Assembly: GCA_016933695.1 (NCBI GenBank)
Contig: JAFGAL010000001.1
Coordinates: 124,001-188,000, forward strand
Length of the DNA: 64,000 bases
Direction of reading: 5' to 3'
Origin: Candidatus Zixiibacteriota bacterium
GTDB lineage: Bacteria > Zixibacteria > MSB-5A5 > GN15 > PGXB01
How positions within the stretch are numbered: the first letter of the stretch is position 1; every line of letters starts with the position of its first letter. The notes under the pieces were generated by a model that saw nothing but the letters and a program-made list of their open reading frames with translations, was not told where the DNA came from and searched no databases. This document shows positions 16,790-26,200 of the stretch, piece by piece. The translations under genes and the position numbers were made by a program.

Positions 16790-17641
16790 ATGACTTCTGA
16801 GCAAATCACGACAGCAAACAGGCCCAAGGGTCCCGACCAGGAACCTCTGATTGCCATTCTTGAGGAGATACAGGCCAAATACGGCTATCTTCCCGAGGAG
16901 CAATTGCGCGCCGTGGCTGAGGAAACCGGCCGGTCATTGGTGGACATTTACGGGGCCGCGACGTTTTATAAGGCTTTCAGCCTCAAACCGCGCGGGAAAC
17001 ACCTGATTTCCGTCTGTCTGGGGACCGCCTGTCACGTTCGCGGTGGACCGACCATTGTCCAGGAAGTTCAGCGTCTTCTGGGGATCAAGGCCGGCGAAAC
17101 CACGCCGGATAATGAATTCACTCTGGAAACGGTTAATTGTCTCGGTGCCTGCGCCCTCGGCCCGGTGATGGTGGTCGACGGGCATTATTTCCCCAAAGTT
17201 CAGGTTTCCAAGGTATCGGAAATTCTTGAGCACGTGCAAACCGGTCTGGATGTCATTCAAGTCGAAACCGACGAACGGGTGTTCCCGATCGAAGTTAGTT
17301 GTGCCCGGTGCAATCACAGCCTGATGGATTCCCGCCATCTGATTGACGGCCACCCGGCCATTCGGGTCACCGTTTCATTCGGCAATAAGCACGGTCGATT
17401 GACGTTGTCCAGTGTGTATGGCAGTTACAATGTCGATTGCGAATTCACGATTCCGCCCGATACGGTTGTCAACATGTTCTGTCCGCATTGTCATGCCGAA
17501 TTGATCGGTGGCGCGGCCTGCTCGGAATGCGGCGCGCCCATGGTTCCGATGATTATTCGCGGCGGAGGTGTCCTGCAAATCTGCACCCGACGAGGATGCA
17601 AGGGGCATTTGCTGGATTTGGGCGGGACCACGCTGGAATAA
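16790..17641 (+). CDS. NuoE-like [2Fe-2S] subunit with C-terminal zinc-ribbon extension
   Basis: Residues about 15-160 are a complete NuoE/HydC-type thioredoxin-like subunit. There is a helical N-terminus (ILEEIQAKYGYLPEEQLRAV), then SLVDIYGAATFYKAF, and four Cys for the [2Fe-2S] cluster (VCLGTACHVRGG and VNCLGACALGP). Members of this family are usually about 160 residues. Here another 120 residues follow with CARCNHSL, CPHCHAEL, CSECGAPM and CTRRGCKGHLLDL, which read as zinc ribbons or rubredoxin-like knuckles. In bifurcating enzymes this subunit transfers electrons within the NuoEFG-like core. It is operonic with the NuoF-GltD fusion 36 bases downstream. Confidence 0.9.
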   Translation: MTSEQITTANRPKGPDQEPLIAILEEIQAKYGYLPEEQLRAVAEETGRSLVDIYGAATFYKAFSLKPRGKHLISVCLGTACHVRGGPTIVQEVQRLLGIKAGETTPDNEFTLETVNCLGACALGPVMVVDGHYFPKVQVSKVSEILEHVQTGLDVIQVETDERVFPIEVSCARCNHSLMDSRHLIDGHPAIRVTVSFGNKHGRLTLSSVYGSYNVDCEFTIPPDTVVNMFCPHCHAELIGGAACSECGAPMVPMIIRGGGVLQICTRRGCKGHLLDLGGTTLE

Positions 17642-17677
17642 CGACGACAGAGAATTGTCGCAAGGAGTAAACAGACA

Positions 17678-20600
17678 ATGAAAAAATACTTATCGGTTCA
17701 GGAGTTTGCCGACTTTCGACAACGCATCCTGAGCGAAAAAGATGTTGAATATGACAAACCGACGCTGGTCGTCTGCGCCGGCGCCGGCGGCCAGGCCAGC
17801 GGCGCCAATGATGTCATCAGGGTCATGAAGCGGTACATTCTGGAACGCGGTCTGCAGGAACGAGTGGCCATCAAAATTACGGGATGTCACGGTTTCTGCG
17901 AAATGAATCCGTTCATTCTGGTTCAGCCGGGCCGTCACCTGTATCCAAAGCTGAAGATTGAGGATGTTTCCAAGGTTGTTGACTCCGCGGTGAACGGTTA
18001 TGTCCTTGACGGTTTGGTATACAAAGATCCTCATGACAAGAAGGTCTACCGCAATGAGGACGACATCCCCTTCTTCAAAAAACAGACCAGAAATATCATC
18101 AGCAGAAACGAAAAAATCGACCCGATTCGCATCGTCAATTACATCGAGCAGGGCGGCTATGCCGCCGCGGAAAAGGTCCTGGCCAATCCCGATCCGAACT
18201 GGATTATTGCTGAAATTCAAAAATCCGGTTTGCGGGGGCGTGGCGGCGCGGGATTTCCGACCGGCAAGAAATGGGAATTCGCCCGTGCGGCGAAAAGCCC
18301 CGACGGTCAGAAGTACATGATCTGCAACGCCGACGAGGGCGATCCCGGGGCGTATATGGATCGCAGCCTGTTGGAGGGCAATCCGCATTCGATTCTCGAG
18401 GGGCTGCTCATAGCGGGCGTCGCGATTGGTGCCACCAAGGGATATATCTATGTCCGCAGTGAATATCCGCTGGCGATCAAACATGCCATTATCGCGCTGC
18501 GCCAGGCGCGGGAAATCGGTTTACTGGGAAAGAACATCCTCGGCACCGGAATCGATTTCGACATCGACATTTTCCGCGGCGCGGGCGCCTTTGTCTGCGG
18601 TGAGGAAACCGCACTGATTAAATCCATCGAGGGCTATCGCGGCGAGCCGCGCCAGCGTCCTCCCTATCCGATCCAGAAGGGTCTATGGGGGCGGCCGACC
18701 TGTATCAACAACGTCGAAACGCTGGCCAATATCCCGCTGATTATAATCAACGGAGCCGAGGAATACGCCAAAATCGGTATTCCGGGTAATACCGGAACCA
18801 AGATTTTTTCGCTGGTCGGCAAAATCAAGACGACAGGCCTGGTGGAAATTCCTCTCGGAACCAAACTCAGCAAAGTTATCTATGACATCGGCGGAGGCCC
18901 GTCGGGCAACGCCAAAATCAAGGCGGTGCAAACCGGTGGCCCGTCGGGCGGTTGTATCCCGGCCCGTATGTTCGATCTGTCGATCGACTATGAAAGCCTG
19001 GCCAAGGCCGGCTCCATCATGGGTTCCGGCGGCATGATTGTCATGGACGACAATACCTGCATTGTCGACATCGCCAAATATTTCATGGGATTCATGAAGG
19101 ATGAATCCTGCGGCAAATGTTTCACCTGCCGTAAGGGTACCCAGCGCATGTATGAAATCCTCGAGGATATCACGCAGGGTAAGGCGACGATGGAAGACCT
19201 CGACCTGCTCGAAGAGCTGGCACTGGTGGTGCGTGACACCTCACAGTGCGGTCTGGGGCAGTCGGCCCCCAACCCGGTGCTGAGTACCCTTCGTTATTTC
19301 CGTGACGAGTACGTGCGGCACATCAAGGACAAGCGTTGCGACGCCTTTGTCTGCAAGGATCTGGTCGGGGCACCGTGCCAGTCGGCCTGTCCGCTTGACA
19401 CCGAAGCCTGGCGCTACGTGGCGCATATCGCCCGGGGCGAGTACGACGACGCGTATCGGGCAATCCGCGAGGCCAATCCGTTCCCATCGGTGTGCGGTCG
19501 CGTCTGCCATCACCCGTGCGAATCCCGATGCAAGGCGGGAACGACGGGCGGTGAACCGGTGGCGATTCGTGCTCTCAAACGGTTTATCACCGACCGTACC
19601 GATCCGTCGGTGTACAAGCCGCTCCGCGAAGTCTGGACCAACGGTGAACCGCCGCGCGTAGCGGTGATCGGCGCCGGCCCGGCCGGATTGACGACCGCGC
19701 ACTATCTTTCGCTGAAGGGATTCAAGGTCACCATCTTCGAGGCCGAGGATGAACCGGGCGGCATGCTTTACTGCGCAATCCCGGAATATCGGCTTCCGCA
19801 TGATGTGATTAGAAAAGAAATCAGCGCCCTGCTCGACGACAATATCACCCTGCGGTGCAACACCGCGCTCGGCCGAGATATCACGGTTGACGGGCTGATG
19901 GAAGAGGGGTATCAGGCGGTTCTGCTGGCGCTCGGCGCACACAAGAGCAAACCCCTGCACCTCGAAAACGAAGATGTCGAGGGGGTATATCCTTCCATAG
20001 AATTCCTGAAATCGTTCAACATGCGCGGCGGTCAGATGGCCAAAGGCCGCGTCGGTGTGATCGGCGGCGGCAACTCCGCGATCGATGCCGCGCGCACCGC
20101 CCTGCGCCAGAAGGATGTCGACAGTGTCACGATTCTATATCGCCGCACCCGCGACGAAATGCCGGCCTTCGCCGAGGAAATCGAGGCCGCCGGTCAGGAA
20201 GGCATTTTGATCGAAACGCTGGTCTCCCCGACACGGGTGATCGCCGAGGGCGGACGGCTGGTCGGTCTGGAATGCATTCGCAACGAACTTGGCGATGTCG
20301 ATTCCAGCGGACGGCGGAAACCGGTGCCGGTCAGCGGTTCCGAATACACGGTCGAACTCGACACGCTGGTGGTTGCGATCGGCGAGGATTCGGGTATCGA
20401 TGCGATCTCGCCGGCCCGCATGAGCGGCGTCGAGACGACCAAGTGGAACACGGTCAAGGTCGACCGGGGTTCGCTTCAGACCAATCGGCCCGGCGTCTTT
20501 GCGGCGGGCGACGTGGTCAGCGGGCCCAATACGGTGGTCGACGCCATCGCCGCCGGCAAACGTGCGGCGGTCATGATTGACCGGTATGTCCGCAAGGTGC

Positions 20601-20875
20601 CGCTCGATCAACCCGCCGAGGTTCGTCTGCCGAAAGTGTTTATCGAACCGCCGACCGTCGACGAAACCGAGGAACGTCAGCTGGGTCGAATCGAAACGCC
20701 GCGTGCTCCCGCCGAGTGGCGCAAACGCAACTTCGCCGAGGTGGAAGTCACATTTTCGATCGACGAGGCGACCCACGAGGCATGCCGTTGTCTGCGGTGT
20801 GATCTGGAGTATACCCGGCCCAAGGAAGAAGAAGAAGAAGAAGCGACCACAGCCGTAGCCGCTGGAGGTAAATAA
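17678..20875 (+). CDS. NuoF-like / GltD-like (NfnB-type) fusion flavoprotein, StnB-like
   Basis: This 1065-residue fusion has an N-terminal thioredoxin-like domain (about 25-115). The NuoF core has the FMN/NADH site GLRGRGGAGFPTGKKW and NADEGDPGAYMDR, and a [4Fe-4S] motif ESCGKCFTCRKGT. After about residue 545 comes a GltD/DPYD-like half. It begins with two four-Cys sets (CKDLVGAPCQSACP and VCGRVCHHPCESRC), then has an FAD Rossmann motif VAVIGAGPAGL, an NAD(P) motif GVIGGGNSAIDAA and FAAGDVVSGPNTVV. It ends in CRCLRC and an acidic tail. The first thioredoxin-like cluster has C33 but Gly38 where the second Cys is expected (CAGAGG for CxGxxC), while TGCHGFCE is intact. This fusion is the hallmark of Sporomusa-type Nfn (StnB), an electron-bifurcating NAD(P) transhydrogenase. 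Confidence 0.92.
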   Translation: MKKYLSVQEFADFRQRILSEKDVEYDKPTLVVCAGAGGQASGANDVIRVMKRYILERGLQERVAIKITGCHGFCEMNPFILVQPGRHLYPKLKIEDVSKVVDSAVNGYVLDGLVYKDPHDKKVYRNEDDIPFFKKQTRNIISRNEKIDPIRIVNYIEQGGYAAAEKVLANPDPNWIIAEIQKSGLRGRGGAGFPTGKKWEFARAAKSPDGQKYMICNADEGDPGAYMDRSLLEGNPHSILEGLLIAGVAIGATKGYIYVRSEYPLAIKHAIIALRQAREIGLLGKNILGTGIDFDIDIFRGAGAFVCGEETALIKSIEGYRGEPRQRPPYPIQKGLWGRPTCINNVETLANIPLIIINGAEEYAKIGIPGNTGTKIFSLVGKIKTTGLVEIPLGTKLSKVIYDIGGGPSGNAKIKAVQTGGPSGGCIPARMFDLSIDYESLAKAGSIMGSGGMIVMDDNTCIVDIAKYFMGFMKDESCGKCFTCRKGTQRMYEILEDITQGKATMEDLDLLEELALVVRDTSQCGLGQSAPNPVLSTLRYFRDEYVRHIKDKRCDAFVCKDLVGAPCQSACPLDTEAWRYVAHIARGEYDDAYRAIREANPFPSVCGRVCHHPCESRCKAGTTGGEPVAIRALKRFITDRTDPSVYKPLREVWTNGEPPRVAVIGAGPAGLTTAHYLSLKGFKVTIFEAEDEPGGMLYCAIPEYRLPHDVIRKEISALLDDNITLRCNTALGRDITVDGLMEEGYQAVLLALGAHKSKPLHLENEDVEGVYPSIEFLKSFNMRGGQMAKGRVGVIGGGNSAIDAARTALRQKDVDSVTILYRRTRDEMPAFAEEIEAAGQEGILIETLVSPTRVIAEGGRLVGLECIRNELGDVDSSGRRKPVPVSGSEYTVELDTLVVAIGEDSGIDAISPARMSGVETTKWNTVKVDRGSLQTNRPGVFAAGDVVSGPNTVVDAIAAGKRAAVMIDRYVRKVPLDQPAEVRLPKVFIEPPTVDETEERQLGRIETPRAPAEWRKRNFAEVEVTFSIDEATHEACRCLRCDLEYTRPKEEEEEEATTAVAAGGK

Positions 20876-20878
20876 TAC

Positions 20879-21556
20879 ATGATAACACTATACATAAACG
20901 GCCTGAAAGTCTCGGTGGAAGAGGGCACGACGCTGTTGGAGGCGGCCCAATTTTTGGGCTTTCCTATTCCCACGCTGTGCCACATGGAGGGGCTGACGCC
21001 GTACGGCGCCTGTCGCCTGTGCGTGGTGGAGATCGGAGAGGGAGACCGCACCCGGCTGGTGTCATCGTGCACCTATCCCGCCGAAGAGGGACTGCATGTC
21101 CGAACCGCATCGGTACGGGTGATGCGGGCGCGGCGCATGGTCCTGGAGCTTCTGCTGGCAACCTGCCCGCAATCGAAAGTCATTCAGGATCTGGCGTCGA
21201 AGTTCGAAATCCGTCAGCAGAGATTCCGTCAGGAATACGACGACTGCATTCTCTGCGGTCTGTGCGTGCGCATGTGTGAGGAGCAGATGGTCGCCAAGGC
21301 GATCGGGTTCCGCGGCCGCGGCGAGACCCGCAGTATCGGGACACCGTTCGACGTGCCGTCGGATGTCTGTCGCCTGTGCGGCGGATGCATTTACGTCTGC
21401 CCGGCCTGCACCCTGCGATGCACCTATACCGAACCGGAGAAGGCGATCTGCGGCGGATGCGCCAACCTGGCGCCCCCGTGTCTGAAGAAAGACAGTTTTG
21501 ATGACATGATGTGTTACATGGACCCCTGTGTGGCATGTGAGATCAAGAAAGATTGA
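20879..21556 (+). CDS. Short NuoG/HydA N-terminal-like Fe-S subunit (StnA-like)
   Basis: This 225-residue protein carries only the Fe-S part of NuoG. The [2Fe-2S] ferredoxin domain has C34, C45, C48 and C64. The usual His-Cys3 site is missing (LLATCPQSK replaces HPxxCxxC). Two ferredoxin-type [4Fe-4S] sites follow (CILCGLCVRMCEE and CRLCGGCIYVCPAC). An extra Cys-rich tail reads CGGCANLAPPC and MDPCVACE. No hydrogenase H-cluster domain or molybdopterin domain is present, so this is not a hydrogenase or formate dehydrogenase catalytic chain. Its start is three bases after the stop of the fusion gene. It should wire electrons between the NuoF-like core and a partner or ferredoxin. Confidence 0.9.
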   Translation: MITLYINGLKVSVEEGTTLLEAAQFLGFPIPTLCHMEGLTPYGACRLCVVEIGEGDRTRLVSSCTYPAEEGLHVRTASVRVMRARRMVLELLLATCPQSKVIQDLASKFEIRQQRFRQEYDDCILCGLCVRMCEEQMVAKAIGFRGRGETRSIGTPFDVPSDVCRLCGGCIYVCPACTLRCTYTEPEKAICGGCANLAPPCLKKDSFDDMMCYMDPCVACEIKKD

Positions 21557-21578
21557 CGTTATCTGGAGGAATAGAAAG

Positions 21579-23168
21579 ATGTCGATTACCCTTTCGAGAG
21601 TAAATACTTCAGCCGCAACGCTGACTAAAAACCGGACCGAGGGTTCGGTGACGCCCAACTCGGGTATGTGTGTGACCTGTGTCGACGGCTGTATCGGCAT
21701 GTGTGAAATCGGGAAATCCGCCTACCGGGGTCATGAGGTTATTTATCCCCAACCCTTCGGCGTGATTACCACGGCATCGGAAAAATCCTACCCCGTGGAC
21801 TATTCGCATTTCAACATCATGGGCACTGCAGTCGGCGCCCACGGTATCGAAGCCGACAGCGACAAGGCGATTTTCCCCAATGTCAACCTCGAAGTGCATT
21901 TCGGGCACGACAAGGGCATTAAATTCCGTTATCCCTGGATCATCCCGGGCATCGGTTCCACCAACATCGCCAAGAACAACTGGGAAGGCCTGGCCATCGG
22001 TTCGGCGCTGGCCGGAACCGGTCTGACTATCGGCGAAAACGTGGTTGGGATGGACATGGAGGCGAAGTTCAAAGACGGCAAAGCCATCGACACCGTCGAT
22101 TTGAAACGCCGTGTCAAACTGTACAAAGACAACATGCGTGACGGCTATGGCGCGATCATCGTGCAGGCCAATGTCGAGGATACGCGACTCGGCACCCAGG
22201 AATACGCCATCAGTGAGCTGGGCGTGCAGATCGTGGAGATGAAATGGGGCCAGGGTGCGAAGAATATCGGCGGCGAGGTCAAGATCAAGGATCTGAAAAA
22301 AGCCCAGGAGTTGTTTGAACGGGGTTATGTCGTTATTCCGAACCCGACCGATCCCGACGTTATCCGGGCGTTCGAACGCGGCGTGTTCAAGGAATTCGAG
22401 CGGCACTCCCGTCTGGGTATGGTTTCCGAGGACGGGTTCGCCCAGCGGGTGGACGAGCTTCGCAAAGCCGGCGCGAAGTATATTTTCCTGAAAACCGGCG
22501 CGTATGCTCCGGCTGATTTGGCGCGGGCGATCAAGTTCTCGTCGAAATACAACATCGATCTGTTGACGGTCGACGGTGCCGGCGGTGGCACCGGTATGAG
22601 TCCCTGGCGCATGATGAACGAATGGGGCGTTCCGCCGGTGGAACTGCACTCCCTGCTGTACAACTACGCCAAGATTTTACATGACAAGGGCAAGCATGTC
22701 CCGACGCTGGCGGTGGCCGGCGGATTCACCTTCGAGGATCAAATCTTCAAGGGACTCGCCATCGGCGCACCGTATGTCAAGCTGGTCGGCATGGCGCGCA
22801 GTCCGATTGCCGCGGCCATGGTCGGCAAGACTATCGGCACCGCCATCGACAACGGCCAACTGCCGGTGTACGTGGAGCGCTTCGGGTCCAGTCGCGACGA
22901 GATTTTTGTCACGTCCGGCACCCTGCGCAAGGAAATCGGCGACCACGAGTTTGAGACGCTTCCGACCGGAGCGATCGGGCTGTACACGTACTATGAACGC
23001 CTCGCCCAGGGCCTGCGCCAGCTGATGTGCGGCTCGCGCAAGTTCAACATCGACAGCATCACCCGCACCGACATCGCGGCGCTGACGCACGAGGCGGCCG
23101 AGGTTTCCGGCATCCAGTACATAATGGACGTCGACAAGAAGGAAGTTGCGGACATTCTGAACGGATAG
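21579..23168 (+). CDS. Stand-alone GltB-like FMN-binding protein (glutamate synthase central-domain family)
   Basis: This 529-residue protein resembles the FMN-binding TIM barrel of glutamate synthase: AKYIFLKTGAYAPADLARAI, then the signature LLTVDGAGGGTGMSPW, then PTLAVAGGFTFEDQIFKGLAIGA. It lacks the N-terminal glutaminase domain and the C-terminal GXGXG domain of full GltB. Before the barrel it has a four-Cys motif (C31, C34, C38, C42; GMCVTCVDGCIGMC) that could hold a [4Fe-4S] cluster. The true start is ATG 21579 with CTGGAGGA upstream; the track start lies inside the previous gene. It ends the operon with NuoE-, NuoF-GltD- and NuoG-like genes. The substrate is unknown: glutamate/2-oxoglutarate chemistry is possible, but without a glutaminase domain it would need free ammonia or a different substrate. 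Confidence 0.88.
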   Translation: MSITLSRVNTSAATLTKNRTEGSVTPNSGMCVTCVDGCIGMCEIGKSAYRGHEVIYPQPFGVITTASEKSYPVDYSHFNIMGTAVGAHGIEADSDKAIFPNVNLEVHFGHDKGIKFRYPWIIPGIGSTNIAKNNWEGLAIGSALAGTGLTIGENVVGMDMEAKFKDGKAIDTVDLKRRVKLYKDNMRDGYGAIIVQANVEDTRLGTQEYAISELGVQIVEMKWGQGAKNIGGEVKIKDLKKAQELFERGYVVIPNPTDPDVIRAFERGVFKEFERHSRLGMVSEDGFAQRVDELRKAGAKYIFLKTGAYAPADLARAIKFSSKYNIDLLTVDGAGGGTGMSPWRMMNEWGVPPVELHSLLYNYAKILHDKGKHVPTLAVAGGFTFEDQIFKGLAIGAPYVKLVGMARSPIAAAMVGKTIGTAIDNGQLPVYVERFGSSRDEIFVTSGTLRKEIGDHEFETLPTGAIGLYTYYERLAQGLRQLMCGSRKFNIDSITRTDIAALTHEAAEVSGIQYIMDVDKKEVADILNG

Positions 23169-23209
23169 GATACGACCTGATTTTACCTGACAGGTATTCG
23201 CGTTAACGG

Positions 23210-23240
23210 CGCGCCGCCTCGCATCCGGGGCGGCGCGTTT
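23210..23240 (+). terminator. GC-rich hairpin after the GltB-like gene
   Basis: CGCGCCGCC (23210-23218) pairs with GGCGGCGCG (23229-23237), followed only by TTT. It lies 42 bases past the stop and may attenuate read-through into the PPDK-N-like gene. Confidence 0.5.
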
Positions 23241-23297
23241 CGGCACGGATCGGATGAAGCCCATGCCGGCGGTTCACCCGGTGGGAAAGGGACGCCC

Positions 23298-26200
23298 ATG
23301 AACCACCCGAAAACAGCAATCGACCGACTGCTCTCCGCCCTGCAGGAGCGGACCAAGGAATTGAACTGCCTGTACCGGATCGAAGAAATTCTCAGCAACC
23401 GTTCCCGCCAGCCCCGCGATGTCATTCCCGACATCATGCAGGCTCTCCCCTCAGGATGGCAGCACCCCGAACGGTGCCAGGTCAAAATCACATTCGAGGA
23501 TCATCAGTATACCACGCCGGGATACGTCGAACCGTCGTCGGAGTGCAGTGCCGATATCGTGATCCAAAACATTGTGGTCGGCACCATCAGTGTGTCGTAC
23601 CCCGGATCGATGCCAGTACTTGACAGCGGCCCGTTTTTAAAAGAGGAAATCCGCCTGACCCAAACCGTTGCGCGACGGCTGGGGCATTATATCATGCACC
23701 AGAAAATGCACCGGTTCATCAGCGAATGGAAACCGTTCGAAAAAGACCGCACCGCCGATGCCACGGGCGGAGCACAGGTCGTGCTGGAACTGCTTCGCCA
23801 AACCGATCCGGAATTGTATCTGCGCATCTCCCGCCGCATGCTTAACCAGCTGTGCTGGAATTCCGTGCCGGAGGCGGAGCGCCTTCTGCATGAGTTGTGC
23901 GCCGATCACGAACGCATCGATCACGGTCTGACCGACGATCAGAACCGTCCGCAGACCCACCGTTCGCTCGGTCTTTCCGCCGAAGCCGGTGCGGTGGCGT
24001 TCAAAATCGCCGCCGACCATTTCAGCGAGGGTGAAATTCTCACGCGTATCCACCAGTGGGTGCATGAAGACAAGCTGAGTTTTCTCTCACAGGTAATCAA
24101 CCGCAACTTGTCGCTGGCGGAGGTGGCCGACGCCATTGACCGCTACAACAATCTCACCGCCGATGAACCGGAGCCGCCTTCACATGCCACCACCGGAGTG
24201 CAGGTGGCGCTGATCCGGCGGTTCCTTTCCGATCAACTGCAGTTTATCAACGTCGGCAAGCACTTCATCACGATTCGGGATTTTTCCCGTCTGCTGGACA
24301 ATGTCATCTTCAGTCCGGAAAGCTACGGCAAACTGGGCGGCAAAAGCGCGGGGATTTTTCTCGCCTCGCGGATTCTCGAACGCAAGGCCGAGGAAAACAA
24401 AGTACTCGGGCGGGTGCACATTCCGAAAACCTGGTACCTCACGTCGGACATCCTGTTGCAATTCATGCACTACAACAATTTCGACGAGGTGGTCGAGCAG
24501 AAATACAAACCGCTCAGTCAGGTGCGATTGGAATATCCAAATGTCGTGCAGTCGTTCAAGGGCGGCCGGTTTTCGCCGGACATCAGGAAGGGACTGGCGC
24601 TGGCGCTGGACGATTTCGGCAACCGCCCGCTGATCGTCCGTTCCTCGAGTCTGCTTGAGGACCGTATCGGAACGGCCTTTTCCGGCAAGTACATCTCGCT
24701 GTTTCTGGCCAATCAGGGTAGCAAGCAGAAACGACTGGATGAACTGACGGACGCAATCGCGGAAGTGTACGCCTCAACCTTCGGGCCGGACCCGATCGAG
24801 TATCGCGCCGAACGAGGACTGATCGATTTCGCGGAAGAAATGGGTATTATTATTCAAGAGGTGGTCGGCACGCGGGTCGGACCGTACTTCCTGCCGTCGT
24901 ATGCCGGCGTGGCGTTCAGCCGCAACGAATTTCGCTGGTCGCCGCGCATTCGCCGCGAAGACGGTCTGATTCGCATGGTGCCGGGACTCGGCACCCGCGC
25001 GGTGGACCGTCTCAGTGACGATTACCCGGTGCTGATCGCCCCCGGTCAGCCGGGACTGCGCACCACGATCGATATCGATGATGCCCGGCGCTACTCCCCC
25101 AATACCATCGACCTGATCGATCTGACGACGCATCGCTTCGAATCCATCGACCTCGATCATTTCCTGAAAAAGTACGGTTGTCATGTTCCCGGCATCAACA
25201 ACATCGTGTCGATTCTCAGCGGCGACACCCTCAAACGCCCCACCGGGCTGGGGATCGATTTCGACCGGGATCAGCTGGTGGCCAATTTCGAGGGATTGAC
25301 CTCCGGGACCAATTTCGTTAAACGCATGCAGGCCATTTTGCAAACACTGGAAGAAGCGATGGGCATGCCGGTCGACGTCGAATTCGCCTCCGACGGCAAG
25401 GAGTTGTACTTACTGCAATGCCGGCCGCAGAGTTATTCCGATGCCGCGCTTCCCGATCCGATCCCGAAAGATATTCCGAGCCGACAGTGTCTCTTCTCCG
25501 CCGACCGTTACGTGTCCAACGGCCGGGTGCCCGATATCATGCACATCGTTTACGTCGATCCCCTGCAATACGCGGAACTGAAAACCCGCAACGAACTGCT
25601 TGCGGTCGGACGAGCGGTCGGCAAACTCAACAGCCTGTTAACGCGACGCAAGTTCATCCTGATGGGACCGGGACGCTGGGGCAGTCGCGGCGATATCAAA
25701 CTTGGCGTCAGTGTCACCTATTCCGACATCAACAACACCGCCGTGCTGATTGAAATCGCCCGACGCAAAGCGGGCTATGTGCCCGATCTGTCGTTCGGAA
25801 CGCATTTCTTCCAGGATCTGGTGGAGGGCGGCATTCGGTATTTGCCGTTGTACCCCGACGATCCCGGCATCATATTCAACGAGCGGTTTCTGACCGAATC
25901 GCCCAATGCGCTCGGTGATCTGCTTCCCGAATTCGCGAGCCTGGACAGGGTCGTGCGGGTGATTGACGTGCCGCGTGTCACCGACGGGATGATTTTGCGG
26001 GTGCTGATGAACGCCGATCTGGACGAAGCGGTCGGGATGCTGGTGCCGCCGTCGCCCGGCGGGCACGCGCTGGGAGTCACGACCCAGACCACCGGGGCCA
26101 ACCGCACCAACTACTGGCAATGGCGGACGCAGATGGCGGAACGTCTGGCGCGGGAGCTTGACGGCCGTCAGTACGGTGTCGCGGGGCTGTATCTGTTCGG

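Noticed and set aside
17678-21556. [FeFe]-hydrogenase or formate dehydrogenase complex
   Set aside because: NuoEFG-like subunits often belong to HydABC, but no H-cluster motif or molybdopterin subunit exists in the operon.
21609-22649. 346-residue minus-strand ORF over the GltB-like gene
   Set aside because: The FMN-domain frame on the + strand has motifs; the antisense has only low-complexity reading.
21579-23168. Ordinary glutamate synthase large subunit
   Set aside because: The glutaminase and GXGXG domains are absent and the length (529) is far below 1,400 residues.
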